Shown one piece after another: positions 29,376-39,474 of a stretch of 64,000 nt of DNA. Source of the DNA: Microbacteriaceae bacterium (GTDB lineage Bacteria; Actinomycetota; Actinomycetes; Actinomycetales; Microbacteriaceae). Where the stretch lies: contig JAHEFZ010000001.1 in assembly GCA_024639935.1 (NCBI GenBank), forward strand, positions 62,001-126,000, read 5' to 3'. Position 1 is the first letter of the stretch; every line of letters begins with the position of its first letter. A model generated the notes under the pieces. It was given only the letters and a program-made list of their open reading frames with translations. It ran no database searches and had not been told where the DNA came from. The position numbers and the translations under genes are program-made.

Positions 29376-30392
29376 CTAGAGTCCCGTCGCCTTAAACCAC
29401 GAACGCCATTCGGATTGACTCGATTGCGCCCCCAAGGCCTTTCGCAGGTCGTCTCCTAGATTTGCGTAAAGACCTAAAATTCGAACACGTTCTTCACTTG
29501 GGATCACCCAGTCGCCCGAAATTGACGAGCGAGTTTTGAATCCCGCACGCATAACTTTGGAGCGATCCGCATTCAAGATTCGGAGAAAAAGCGTGTGAAG
29601 AATAGATACAACAAATGGGACGCGTTCAAATTTAGTCCTTGCCTTCTTGAGAGAGGCCAGACGCTTGAGCGATGCAAGTGGAAGGCTTGGGTGAATGCGA
29701 CGTGAACCGAAATCACCCCCCAATCGGATGGCGGGTTTTCCGGTGACAATATTCATGAATCGATCAATGACTGCATACCCGTCCGATTCATCTTCAAAAT
29801 AAGGGATTATGACAAATTCGTCGATAGGCAGTTCGTGAAGTTGTGTCAACATGCGCCGATAATCGTATGCGACAGACCCATTGGCGCGCTTGAGCATCCC
29901 ATACAAATCGAGATCAGCGCGATCCGATCGCCACTCCTTGATCTTGTGGACAAGTAACGATTGCGTAGCCTCTATCGGAGAACGCACTGCAATCACAAAA
30001 ACCACTTCATCAAACGACTTCTTCAACAGATCGACCAAGCGGCCGAGGTTCGCACGACCCACCAGCGTCTCACTGATAAACACCGTGGTCTTTCGCGAAC
30101 CGCGTCCTTTCGCTGCATGCGCGGCGAGTTCCTTGACTTTTTGAGCAACGTCATCCGGAAGTTGAATCGCCGTTTTACGGCCGGCCTCGCGTCGACCCTC
30201 TGGATACAAATAATCGGCGAGTTGACCGTGCTTTGTGATGCTTCCCGATGCAGGAAACCACAGATCGCCCGTCGGGTATATAACCTCGGACGGAAGCAAC
30301 CCCGCCTTGTGCGCTGCCGAAAAGTACGCGCCAATTGCTGTCGTCCCGGTTTTCATTGGACCAACGTGAACAACGACTCGGGTGGTGACCAT
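29376..30392 (-). CDS. Sulfotransferase-like P-loop protein, paralog 4
   Basis: VVVHVGPMKTGTTAIGAYF, VVFVIAVRSPIEATQSLLVHKIKEW, C-terminal LYANLGDDLRKALG...WRSWF. Confidence 0.65.
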   Translation of the reverse strand: MVTTRVVVHVGPMKTGTTAIGAYFSAAHKAGLLPSEVIYPTGDLWFPASGSITKHGQLADYLYPEGRREAGRKTAIQLPDDVAQKVKELAAHAAKGRGSRKTTVFISETLVGRANLGRLVDLLKKSFDEVVFVIAVRSPIEATQSLLVHKIKEWRSDRADLDLYGMLKRANGSVAYDYRRMLTQLHELPIDEFVIIPYFEDESDGYAVIDRFMNIVTGKPAIRLGGDFGSRRIHPSLPLASLKRLASLKKARTKFERVPFVVSILHTLFLRILNADRSKVMRAGFKTRSSISGDWVIPSEERVRILGLYANLGDDLRKALGAQSSQSEWRSWFKATGL

Positions 30393-30438
30393 GGCGAATC
30401 TCCTTTGTTCCCAAGCTCCGAATTAAACCGTTACTGAG

Positions 30439-30527
30439 CGGAGACGGTGGGATTTGAACCCACGGCTCCCTAAAGGGAACTCCACCTTAGCAGGGTGGTG
30501 CACTAGGCCGAACTATGCGACGTCTCC
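30439..30527 (-). tRNA. tRNA-Ser(GCU)
   Basis: Reverse complement GGAGACGTCGCATAGTTCGGCCTAGTGCACCACCCTGCTAAGGTGGAGTTCCCTTTAGGGAGCCGTGGGTTCAAATCCCACCGTCTCC; long variable arm; anticodon GCT. Confidence 0.95.
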
Positions 30528-30548
30528 CGTACCAGTCCATGTTACCCA

Positions 30549-31460
30549 TTATTTTCTGGGCGGTGCTTCCAGTTCCGAGAACCAACGTTTCCAGATTTCG
30601 CGACGAGATTCCGACCCCAAGAGCTTCTTGAATTGTGCATTCGATTCCCGATATCGCTCGATAATTTCGCGTCGCTCCACGGTTTTCAAGGACCAGCGTG
30701 TGCCCTGAATTTCGTTTTGGATTTTTGTGCGTGCGGAGTAGTACAGCCATGCCGCAAACTTTTCGAGAACAGGAATTGACCGAAGTCTGGCCAACTTCCG
30801 CTTGATCTCGCCCAGACGCACGAGCTGCTCTTTACCGAGTGATGCATTTCCACGGTCGGCCTTGACGGACTCGGGCACCCGAATTCCCGTGTGGCGTGTA
30901 AATCGCTTCATGAGTTCGTCCGTCAAACGGTCGCCCTCAAAATAAGGGAGGGCCGTCAGAGAGTGTCCGTCACCGGACCACCGATTTAAGTAGACATCAT
31001 AATAAAACCGCTTTCGTGTTGCCCTAAGGATTGCCGCGTACTCTGGTCGAATGTAACTCGGCGATGTCCACGATTGGACCCGGTGCGCGACGAATGAGAG
31101 CAGTGCCGCGCTCTGAGCACGTGCAAAAAAGACAATTTCCAGGGTGTCCGCCAATTGCGACAGCTTCGTGATGATGTAGTCAGGGAACCGAGCAACGTTC
31201 AGCGCCTCGGCGATGAGCAATATCGTGACATCCGGCACATTACGTCGACGAGCTTCGCCCACAATTGACTCGAGGCGACGTTCAATGGGTGCGCCGCGAC
31301 GCGTTCCCAGCAGTTCAAGTTCAGGGTGCTTGGCGACGTCTATCCGGCTTTGGGGCCACTCGGTTCCGGACGGCAGAATGAGCGAGTCCGGAAGCGGCTC
31401 GGACAAAAGGCGGGACGACAATGCTTCGGTTCCCGTTTTCATGGGACCGATATGCAACAC
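30549..31460 (-). CDS. Sulfotransferase-like P-loop protein, paralog 5
   Basis: MLHIGPMKTGTEALSSRLL, LEIVFFARAQSAALLSFVAHRVQSW, C-terminal RYRESNAQFKKLLG...WKRWF. Start codon uncertain. Confidence 0.6.
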   Translation of the reverse strand: MLHIGPMKTGTEALSSRLLSEPLPDSLILPSGTEWPQSRIDVAKHPELELLGTRRGAPIERRLESIVGEARRRNVPDVTILLIAEALNVARFPDYIITKLSQLADTLEIVFFARAQSAALLSFVAHRVQSWTSPSYIRPEYAAILRATRKRFYYDVYLNRWSGDGHSLTALPYFEGDRLTDELMKRFTRHTGIRVPESVKADRGNASLGKEQLVRLGEIKRKLARLRSIPVLEKFAAWLYYSARTKIQNEIQGTRWSLKTVERREIIERYRESNAQFKKLLGSESRREIWKRWFSELEAPPRK

Positions 31461-31482
31461 GATGCGGACGCCGATGATATGC

Positions 31483-32703
31483 CTAATAGTTGTAGGAGAC
31501 GGAGCAAGTGTTTTGCGCAGCGGACTGCCCCTTGACTCCCGTCAAAATCGGTCCAGATCCCGTTTGTTCCGCGTTGGGGTCTATTTCGGAATCGCCAGGT
31601 TGTGCCTCAATTTCCGACCCGACGCCGGTGGCGTCCTTGTCGAGTTGGAACGGTTGGTCATTCACAATGGCGGTGAACAATGCATCCGCAAGTTCGGGTA
31701 ACGGTGCGACCTTGCCCGCATAAACCCCACCCAACCCCGTAGTGCTGGGGTATTGCACAAACACAATGTTCTCACGGGGGATCTCTTTCAAAACCATCGC
31801 CATGGCAACCATGGTGTCAAGGCTCGAAAGAGAATTCGACAATGTCATCGAGTTTGCGGCGACCGAGGCAAGTCCGTAAATCTTGGCCGGATCGAGCAGG
31901 ACCCCCTCATCTTGAACTTTCCGAACAAGCGACGAGAGATAGACCTGTTGAGAAGAGATGCGGCCGAGGTCGGATCCGTCGCCCACACCGTGACGGGAGC
32001 GCAAGAACGCGAGAGCTTCCCAACCAGAGATATTGTAGGTACCTTTTTCCGGGAATTTGAGTCCGGTATACGGATCATCCACGGCGGCGTTGACACACAC
32101 GTCGACGCCGCCGATCGCGGTGGCAAGAGACGCGACTCCGCTAAACGTGATCAGTCCGGCGTAATCAATCGTGAGTCCCGTTAACGCCTCCGCCGTGAGC
32201 ACAGCACACGCGAGCCCACCGTAGGACAGCGCGACGTTGATGGGTTGCGCCGCCATCGCCGATGACATGCTGGTTCCGTCTTCGCTTGGGCAAGACGGAA
32301 TCGGAATCACCATGTCTCGAGGCACCGACACCGCAACGGCGCGCGAGTGGTCCTCGGACACGTGGACCACAATGTTGACGTCGTTGAGGGTTCCGCCGGC
32401 CGCGTCGCCGCCAAATCGCCCAGGCTGATTCGCGCGCGTATCCGACCCGACGATGAGAACGTTGAAAGCCCCCTCAATCGCGCCAACACCCGAGAGCTTG
32501 ATTTCTTCGCCGGCCAAAAATACGGAGTCAAATGACGAGGTAATTTTCCACGCGAGAATTCCCGCAATTGATGCTGACGAAACGAGGGCGATGGCGAGAG
32601 ATAGTCCGACAACACGCATAAACGTCCCCCACGGCCGGCGAACAGATAGTGCCGCGTGGCGTGGAGATTCGTGCGTATGTGTGATCGGTGTTGCCTTGGT
32701 CAC
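31483..32703 (-). CDS. LytR-CpsA-Psr (LCP) family protein
   Basis: N-terminal TM; NVLIVGSDTRANQPGRFGGDAAGGTLNDVNIVVHVSEDHSRAVAVSVPRDMVIPIPSC, FLRSRHGVGDGSDLGRISSQQVYL. Start moved inside the ORF because the longer ORF overlaps tRNA-Ser. Confidence 0.9.
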   Translation of the reverse strand: MTKATPITHTHESPRHAALSVRRPWGTFMRVVGLSLAIALVSSASIAGILAWKITSSFDSVFLAGEEIKLSGVGAIEGAFNVLIVGSDTRANQPGRFGGDAAGGTLNDVNIVVHVSEDHSRAVAVSVPRDMVIPIPSCPSEDGTSMSSAMAAQPINVALSYGGLACAVLTAEALTGLTIDYAGLITFSGVASLATAIGGVDVCVNAAVDDPYTGLKFPEKGTYNISGWEALAFLRSRHGVGDGSDLGRISSQQVYLSSLVRKVQDEGVLLDPAKIYGLASVAANSMTLSNSLSSLDTMVAMAMVLKEIPRENIVFVQYPSTTGLGGVYAGKVAPLPELADALFTAIVNDQPFQLDKDATGVGSEIEAQPGDSEIDPNAEQTGSGPILTGVKGQSAAQNTCSVSYNY

Positions 32704-32724
32704 TGTTCTCCTGGGTGGTTGTGG

Positions 32725-32809
32725 CGGAGGGCGTGGGATTCGAACCCACGAGACATTTCTGCCCACTGGTTTTCAAGACCAGCTCCATCGGCCTCTCGGA
32801 CAGCCCTCC
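32725..32809 (-). tRNA. tRNA-Ser(UGA)
   Basis: Reverse complement GGAGGGCTGTCCGAGAGGCCGATGGAGCTGGTCTTGAAAACCAGTGGGCAGAAATGTCTCGTGGGTTCGAATCCCACGCCCTCC; anticodon TGA, long variable arm. Confidence 0.95.
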
Positions 32810-32841
32810 GTTATTAAGTCTAACCGAGTGAATCGAGAGAG

Positions 32842-33660
32842 TTAATCGAGCGTCGCCAGTGCAGACGGAAGTCCGCCTTCTGACTCATCGAGGGTCATTT
32901 CACTGGCCGCGATACGAACTTCTTCCGGGGCTTGACCCATCGCAATTCCACGACCAAACTCACCCGCCCATTCGAGCATGTCAATGTCGTTACGGCCATC
33001 TCCGATCGCCATCACTCTACTTCGCGGAATTCCGGATCGCAGCCGAACCTTTTCTAGAGCTGTCGCCTTATTGACGCCTTGCGGCCCGATATCAAGCCAT
33101 GACGTATACCCGATTGAATAGGTCACCTTGTGTAAACCAAGCATGTCCACGACGTCCGTGAAATAGTCCTGTCGCGAATCGGGCGCTATGACCACCACGC
33201 GGGTTGCCTGATCCGTCAAAAGTTCCTCGAACGTTTCCATCTTCTGTGTTTGCATATTCACGCCGGTGTCAGGAAACCAGCCCGTATAGCGCAGCAAGCC
33301 CGTCTCGTCCTCAACCGCATAGTGCGCGTCCGGAATGGTGTCATGAATCTCGCGGAGAACAAGACCAGGGTCAAACAACTCGACAGTGTCCCGCACATAT
33401 CCCGATGGTTCCGATTCGTCTCGACGAACAATAATCGCGCCATTCGCGCAGACCACTAGTTCCGGTGAAATTCCCAGTTCTTCAATGAACGGAATTGACA
33501 TCGGAACGGAACGCCCGGTCGCAATAGTGACGTAGTGACCTGCCTCCACCAAACGCTGAACTTCGACGATGGTCCAAGGGTTGAGTGTGCCAAAGTCGGA
33601 CACGAGTGTTCCGTCTATATCAATCGCGACAAGCCACGGTTCGGGTTGTTCCGCCGTCAC
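32842..33660 (-). CDS. Cof-type HAD hydrolase
   Basis: [57 protein letters not shown] start overlaps the serS stop. Confidence 0.85.
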   Translation of the reverse strand: MTAEQPEPWLVAIDIDGTLVSDFGTLNPWTIVEVQRLVEAGHYVTIATGRSVPMSIPFIEELGISPELVVCANGAIIVRRDESEPSGYVRDTVELFDPGLVLREIHDTIPDAHYAVEDETGLLRYTGWFPDTGVNMQTQKMETFEELLTDQATRVVVIAPDSRQDYFTDVVDMLGLHKVTYSIGYTSWLDIGPQGVNKATALEKVRLRSGIPRSRVMAIGDGRNDIDMLEWAGEFGRGIAMGQAPEEVRIAASEMTLDESEGGLPSALATLD

Positions 33661-34922
33661 GAAAGCGGCTCCGCGACGGCTAGGCCGCCGAGGTACGGAC
33701 GAAGGGCCTCCGGTATTGTCACGGATCCGTCCGCATTTTGATGTGTCTCTAAAATCGCGACAAGCCATCGGGTCGTCGCGAGGGTTCCGTTCAGCGTGGC
33801 TACGGTTTCTGTTGACCCGCCATCCGGCCGGTACCGGATGTTCAGCCTGCGCGCTTGATACGTCGTGCAGTTCGACGTCGACGTGAGTTCACGATACGTT
33901 CCTTGGGTTGGTATCCACGCTTCGATGTCGAACTTTCGGGCGGCCGATGAACCTAAATCGCCTGCGGCAACATCAATCACACGATAAGCCAATCCGAGCA
34001 GCCCCATCATCTCTTCCTGCCATGAAACAAGTCGGTCATGCTCGAGCTCTGCCTCGGCGGGGGCGCAATATGAAAACATTTCGAGTTTGTTGAACTGGTG
34101 AACACGTAGAATTCCGCGGGTGTCTTTTCCATACGATCCCGCTTCGCGACGATAACACGTAGACCAGCCCGCGTAGCGTTTGGGGCCGTCAGCAAGGTCG
34201 ATAATTTCATCCGCATGGAATCCCGCCAGCGCGACTTCGCTCGTCCCCGTCAGATACAAATCATCTGCGGGCAAATAGTAGATCTCGTCGGAGTGTGCAC
34301 CGAGGAAGCCCGTCCCCTGCATAATCGCCGGGCTGACGAGGGTCGGAGTGATAAGCGGGGTAAATCCGGCCGCAATCGCGCGGTCAAGGGCCAGTGACAT
34401 GAGGGCGATTTCGAGTCGGGCGCCGATTCCAGAAAGGAAATAGAAACGAGAACCCGACACTTTGGTTCCACGAGCGGTGTCGATCGCACCGAGCATTTCA
34501 CCGAGTTCGAGGTGGTCTCGGGGCGCAAAATCAAATGTCGGAATCGTGCCGACCTCTCGGAGCGTGATGAAATTGTCTTCACCGCCCTCCGGGACACCGC
34601 TGATAATGATGTTTCCAATGCCGCCAGCGATTCGACTGAATTCTTCGCCCGCGTCGGCGGCAGATTTTTCCGCTGCCTTTACCCGATTGGACAAGTCTTG
34701 AGCAGCGGCAACGAGCACTGCTTTCTCTTCCTTAGGAGCGACCGCCACAAGTTTGCCGTGTGCGTTTTGCTCAGCACGAAGTTTCTCGAAGGCGGAAATG
34801 GCGTCACGACGGACCTTATCGGCGGCGATTGCGTCATCAACAATGGAAGGGTCCTCTCCGCGCGCGACGAGGGACGAACGAACGGTGTCTGGCTGAGTTC
34901 GCAAAACAGTCGAGTCAATCAT
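33657..34922 (-). CDS. serS: Serine--tRNA ligase
   Basis: 421 aa; [74 protein letters not shown]. Confidence 0.97.
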   Translation of the reverse strand: MIDSTVLRTQPDTVRSSLVARGEDPSIVDDAIAADKVRRDAISAFEKLRAEQNAHGKLVAVAPKEEKAVLVAAAQDLSNRVKAAEKSAADAGEEFSRIAGGIGNIIISGVPEGGEDNFITLREVGTIPTFDFAPRDHLELGEMLGAIDTARGTKVSGSRFYFLSGIGARLEIALMSLALDRAIAAGFTPLITPTLVSPAIMQGTGFLGAHSDEIYYLPADDLYLTGTSEVALAGFHADEIIDLADGPKRYAGWSTCYRREAGSYGKDTRGILRVHQFNKLEMFSYCAPAEAELEHDRLVSWQEEMMGLLGLAYRVIDVAAGDLGSSAARKFDIEAWIPTQGTYRELTSTSNCTTYQARRLNIRYRPDGGSTETVATLNGTLATTRWLVAILETHQNADGSVTIPEALRPYLGGLAVAEPLS

Positions 34923-34924
34923 CG

Positions 34925-35848
34925 TTATGCCTCAATCCCACCGACAAGACCATCCAGCCACTTTCGCGCATCGACGAATGCCGTGTCGGAGTGATGTGCG
35001 GCAACTTTGGGGGTATGACCATCAGCACGATGGTAGGACCCGAGGAACTGCAGTCCGGGGCTGTAACGCCGGAGTCCGAGGAGTGCGTCGGCGACACGTT
35101 CGTCTTCGATGTGTCCGTCAATATCGATGACGAATCGGTACCGTCCAAGAGCATCACCGATTGGTCGCGATTCGAGTAGCGACAGATTCACCCCGCGAGT
35201 AGCAAATTGTTCCAGCATTTCAAGCAAGCCGCCGGGTCGGTCGTCGGGAAGTTCAACAATGACCGTCGTCTTGTCCGAGCCGGTTCGTGGCGAAACCGGT
35301 CGACGCTGGCCAATCAAAACAAATCGCGTGACCGCGGAAGGATTATCACCGATTCCCGCATCGAGGGTCACGAGGTCGACATGCGTTTCAAATCCCGCCG
35401 GAGCAATCGCCGCGTCTCCGCGCACGCCATCAACGATTTCACGCGCCGCCGCGACATTAGAGGTTGCGGGAAGATGCTCATGATGAGGGACATTTACTTC
35501 GAGCCAGCGACGACACTGTGCGTATGCGACGGGGTGTGCGACGACAATGCGAATGTCGGCAAGTGCCGTCCCTGGACGAACGACGACGTCGAAGTTCACC
35601 GGAACTAGGTACTCACCCAATATCTGAAGTCCTGTCGACTGTGCTAGCGCATCCTGCGCTGCACTGACACCACCTTCAATGGAATTTTCCACGGCGATCA
35701 TTGCCGCTTCTGCTCGTCCATCAATGACCGAAGAAAGCGCATCCCCGACGTTGTTCACGGGCAGCCAATCGGCGCCTGCGGCCGCGGGAACTTGTCCAAG
35801 AGCGGTCCAGGTGAAGGTGCCAACGGGTCCCAAATACGCATATGTCAT
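34925..35848 (-). CDS. pheA: Prephenate dehydratase
   Basis: [55 protein letters not shown] (ACT domain). Confidence 0.93.
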   Translation of the reverse strand: MTYAYLGPVGTFTWTALGQVPAAAGADWLPVNNVGDALSSVIDGRAEAAMIAVENSIEGGVSAAQDALAQSTGLQILGEYLVPVNFDVVVRPGTALADIRIVVAHPVAYAQCRRWLEVNVPHHEHLPATSNVAAAREIVDGVRGDAAIAPAGFETHVDLVTLDAGIGDNPSAVTRFVLIGQRRPVSPRTGSDKTTVIVELPDDRPGGLLEMLEQFATRGVNLSLLESRPIGDALGRYRFVIDIDGHIEDERVADALLGLRRYSPGLQFLGSYHRADGHTPKVAAHHSDTAFVDARKWLDGLVGGIEA

Positions 35849-35911
35849 GTCGGCTCCTTCCAATCACCCGGGGATTCCAGACTATCGCCAGAAGCACCGC
35901 GCAGTAGTGGG

Positions 35912-36679
35912 TTACGGGGCGTAGTCAGGGGCTGCTGGCAGATTGAAGAACTCTTCCATCGTGATTTTCGGCGTGAGGTGCAGTTCCGTCGCGAGTTCAA
36001 CTCCGACGTATCGCCAATGCCACGGCTCGAACTTATATCCCGTGACAGCGGTCTTTCCGTTGGGGTAGCGCAAGTGCCATCCGAACCGCCACGCGTTCTT
36101 GTTCAGCCACTTGCCCTCGGGTGTCGTCGAAAAACACGCCTGGATTGTGCAACCCGCCGTCGCGGACGCGATGTCGACGGACAACCCGGTCTGGTGTTCG
36201 GAATAACCCGGCCGCGCACTCTGCAAATCCGCCGCTTTGCGACCCAACGACGCTACCCATCCGTTGTAAACCGTGACCTGCGTTGAATAGGAACGGTACG
36301 CGCTTTGAACAACAAGGTTCACGTTGTCGCTTTTCGCCGCGCGAAACATTTTCAGATACGCCTTCGCTGCGTCATCTCGAAGTGTTGGCTCGGAAGAGTG
36401 AGGAACATTTATCGTCTTTAGTCCTGCGGGGACGTACCGCTTAGGTTGCAATGGGCGTAACTTGTCGGCAACAACCCAAATTGAGTCGGCCTCGTTTGTT
36501 GAATACAACGTCACATTAATTGCCGCGACCGTTGGTGCGGGAATCGGCACAGGAGAAATCGCGGGTGCGGCAACCGGCTTTTGAGTTGGGGCGGGGATCT
36601 CTGAATGGGCCGGCGTAGTCGGGACACAACCCGCGAGGATCAGGGCGAAAAGGAGAGGGAGCGTTCGTCCACGATTCAT
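35912..36679 (-). CDS. D-alanyl-D-alanine carboxypeptidase family lipoprotein (VanY-like, M15B)
   Basis: Lipobox ALILAGC; SAYRSYSTQVTVYNGWV, SARPGYSEHQTGLSVDIAS, EPWHWRYVG. Confidence 0.9.
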   Translation of the reverse strand: MNRGRTLPLLFALILAGCVPTTPAHSEIPAPTQKPVAAPAISPVPIPAPTVAAINVTLYSTNEADSIWVVADKLRPLQPKRYVPAGLKTINVPHSSEPTLRDDAAKAYLKMFRAAKSDNVNLVVQSAYRSYSTQVTVYNGWVASLGRKAADLQSARPGYSEHQTGLSVDIASATAGCTIQACFSTTPEGKWLNKNAWRFGWHLRYPNGKTAVTGYKFEPWHWRYVGVELATELHLTPKITMEEFFNLPAAPDYAP

Positions 36680-36699
36680 TCGTCAAGGCTATCGGGCGT

Positions 36700-38394
36700 A
36701 TGCTTTCCCCCGTGCCTCAATCAACTCAATCTAAAAAAGATTCGTCCGCAGATGCGATGTCTCCCCGTGAAATCTGGCTGGTGCTAGTCGGTCTGATGTC
36801 CGGGATGTTCCTCTCGTCACTCGATCAAACGGTTGTCGGAACTGCCATGAGAACAATTTCGGACGACCTCAACGGCCTGTCGCTGCAGGCGTGGGTGACA
36901 ACCGCCTACCTGATTACGTCGACGGTCGTCACACCGATTGCGGGTAAATTAAGCGACATTTACGGTCGTCGCCCAATCTACATGGCGTCAATTTTTATCT
37001 TTTTAGTCGGATCAGTCTTGTCTGGTTTCGCGTGGTCGATGCCCACTCTCGCAGTGTTCCGCGCCATTCAGGGAATCGGTGGTGGTGGACTCATGTCGCT
37101 CGCTTTCACGATCATCGCCGACATGGTTGCGCCGCGCGAGCGGGCAAAGTACCAAGGCTTCTTCATCGCTGTGTTCGGTTCCTCGAGCGTGCTCGGGCCA
37201 CTCGTTGGCGGTTTCTTCGCGGGTGCTGACCAGATTCTGTGGATTGACGGCTGGCGGTGGGTGTTCCTCGTGAACATTCCGATTGGTGCGGTTGCCGTCT
37301 ACATGGTGTGGCGATTCCTTCACGTCCCACAAATTAAGCACCTCGTCAAAATTGACTGGATGGGAGTCGCCACCGTGATTCTGGCAGTTGTGCCGCTCCT
37401 CCTCGTCGCGGAACAAGGTCGCGAGTGGGGATGGCTCTCGTGGAATTCGATCATGATGTACGCGCTCGGCATCCTGGGAATTGTCGGCTTCATCATCGCC
37501 GAAGCGCGCATGGGCGACGCCGCACTCATCCCACTGTCACTATTCAAATCGACGACTTTCAGTCAAATAACCGTTCTTGGAATCCTGGTTGGCTTCGCAA
37601 TGTTCGGTGCGATGATGACCATCCCACTTTTCCTGCAACTCGTCGTTGGATCTACTCCGACAGAAAGCGGAATCCAAATGTTGCCGATGGTCCTCGGAAT
37701 CATGACGGCCACAGCAATTGGTGGTCGCGTAATTTCGAAAACAGGGCGCTACAAGGCACTTCCTATTTTCGGAACCGGACTGCTCGTCGTGGCGTTCGTG
37801 TGGCTGGTCCAAATCAATAAAGACTCTGACCTCTGGTTCCTCATGATCGGCATGTTGATTGTGGGCTCTGGGCTCGGGTTAATGATGCAGACCTTGACAA
37901 TCGCCAGCCAAAACGCTGTCGAACCAGGACAGGTGGGGGTTGCGACCGCGGGTGCGACATTCTTCCGCCAGATCGGTGGCACTCTCGGCACTGCCGTGCT
38001 GTTTTCTGTATTGTTTGGCAAGATTCCCGAAGCCCTCAAGGAAATATTCAGTCGAGCGGAAACCCAAAAACAGCTCGGAGCGGCGCTGGCCGATCCGGCG
38101 ATTGTGAATGACCCCGCCAACGCGGGCATCGTCGAGATGTTCACTAGTTCCTCGTCAAACCCTGAATCACTGGCGGACTCCCTGAGTGGAAACACGTCGT
38201 TTCTCAATGGTGCCGCGGACGTACTCAAGGCTCCGTTCATCGAAGGCTTCGCATTGTCAGCACAGTCGGTGTATTCCGTCGCGTTGGTTATCTCCATCAT
38301 CGCGTTTGTTCTGTCGTGGTTCATTAAGGCCGAGCCGCTTCGAGAGAAAAGTGGCCACCAAGAAGCAGCCGACGCGGCTGCCGCTGCACACTGA
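36700..38394 (+). CDS. MFS transporter, DHA2/EmrB-QacA-like drug exporter
   Basis: 564 aa; about 14 TM segments; MFLSSLDQTVVGTAMRTI, KLSDIYGRRPIY, GIGGGGLMSLAF. Confidence 0.9.
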   Translation: MLSPVPQSTQSKKDSSADAMSPREIWLVLVGLMSGMFLSSLDQTVVGTAMRTISDDLNGLSLQAWVTTAYLITSTVVTPIAGKLSDIYGRRPIYMASIFIFLVGSVLSGFAWSMPTLAVFRAIQGIGGGGLMSLAFTIIADMVAPRERAKYQGFFIAVFGSSSVLGPLVGGFFAGADQILWIDGWRWVFLVNIPIGAVAVYMVWRFLHVPQIKHLVKIDWMGVATVILAVVPLLLVAEQGREWGWLSWNSIMMYALGILGIVGFIIAEARMGDAALIPLSLFKSTTFSQITVLGILVGFAMFGAMMTIPLFLQLVVGSTPTESGIQMLPMVLGIMTATAIGGRVISKTGRYKALPIFGTGLLVVAFVWLVQINKDSDLWFLMIGMLIVGSGLGLMMQTLTIASQNAVEPGQVGVATAGATFFRQIGGTLGTAVLFSVLFGKIPEALKEIFSRAETQKQLGAALADPAIVNDPANAGIVEMFTSSSSNPESLADSLSGNTSFLNGAADVLKAPFIEGFALSAQSVYSVALVISIIAFVLSWFIKAEPLREKSGHQEAADAAAAAH

Positions 38395-38409
38395 GGACTG
38401 AGGTCATCA

Positions 38410-38682
38410 ATGGATTTACGAGTCGAGAGCGAGCGCATTACAGGGCTTCGTGATGGCGTCGATGTTGGCTGGGTTGATTTCGAGGTGTCGGACGGCGTCG
38501 CACGCCTTTTTCACACCGAGGTCCTTCCGACAATGCGCAACACGGGCGCTGGCACCGATCTGGTCGTTTCGGTTCTCGAATGGTTTCGTGACAACACGGA
38601 TTATCGAATTGTTGGGGTGTGCCCCTTTATTCCTGTCGTAATTCGCCGTCACCCTGAGTTCGAGGCTTTGACGACACGCTAA
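38410..38682 (+). CDS. GNAT-like N-acetyltransferase (small)
   Basis: 90 aa; VGWVDFEVSDGVARLFHTEVLPTMRNTGAGTDLVVSVLEW resembles the GCN5/YjdJ short acetyltransferase fold. Confidence 0.6.
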   Translation: MDLRVESERITGLRDGVDVGWVDFEVSDGVARLFHTEVLPTMRNTGAGTDLVVSVLEWFRDNTDYRIVGVCPFIPVVIRRHPEFEALTTR

Positions 38683-39462
38683 CTAGCCGAAACGACCCGA
38701 GATGTAATCCTCGGTGTTCTTCTGAGTTGGGTTCGAAAAAATTACGGACGTGTCGTCGAATTCAATGAGTTTTCCCGGCTCGCCCTCGCCTGCGATATTG
38801 AAAAAAGCGGTTCGGTCGGATACTCGCGCAGCCTGCTGCATGTTGTGCGTGACAATGACGATTGTGTAGTCGTTCTTTAGTTGTGACACGAGGTCTTCGA
38901 TTGCCTGAGTAGAGATCGGGTCGAGTGCTGACGTTGGCTCGTCCATCAACAGCACGCGGGGCCGAACTGCGATTGCGCGTGCAATGCACAAACGCTGTTG
39001 CTGTCCGCCTGACAAGCCCCCACCGGGCTTGTCGAGTCGGTTTTTGACCTCTTTCCACAGGTGAGCGCTCTTGAGCGACGACTCGACGATGTCGTCTTGT
39101 TCCGACTTCGAGTTTCGGTCGTTGTTGAGTTTGTAGCCCGCCAGCACGTTGTCACGGATGGACATCGTGGGGAAGGGGTTTGGGCGCTGAAAGACCATCC
39201 CCACGTCGCGTCGAACCGCCACCGGGTCGACCTCATCGCCGTAAAGATTGAGGCCGTCAAGGCGAATGTCTCCCTTAACCCGCGCCCCGGGGATGACCTC
39301 GTGCATGCGGTTGATCGTGCGCAAGAGAGTGGACTTTCCACAACCGGACGGACCGATGAATGCGGTCACGGTCTGGGGTTCAATCGTGAGGGAGACGTCC
39401 TCGACAGCGAGAAACTGACCATACAGTACGTCGACGTGGTCAAGTTCGATAATTTTTCCCAT
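38683..39462 (-). CDS. pstB: Phosphate ABC transporter ATP-binding protein
   Basis: 259 aa; [61 protein letters not shown]. Confidence 0.97.
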   Translation of the reverse strand: MGKIIELDHVDVLYGQFLAVEDVSLTIEPQTVTAFIGPSGCGKSTLLRTINRMHEVIPGARVKGDIRLDGLNLYGDEVDPVAVRRDVGMVFQRPNPFPTMSIRDNVLAGYKLNNDRNSKSEQDDIVESSLKSAHLWKEVKNRLDKPGGGLSGGQQQRLCIARAIAVRPRVLLMDEPTSALDPISTQAIEDLVSQLKNDYTIVIVTHNMQQAARVSDRTAFFNIAGEGEPGKLIEFDDTSVIFSNPTQKNTEDYISGRFG

Positions 39463-39474
39463 TTTTTTCCGTTC

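Noticed and set aside
32704-32766. Extended start of the LCP ORF (MGRNVSWVRIPRPPPQPPRR)
   Set aside because: It is translated tRNA-Ser(UGA) sequence; the real start is probably GTG at 32703.
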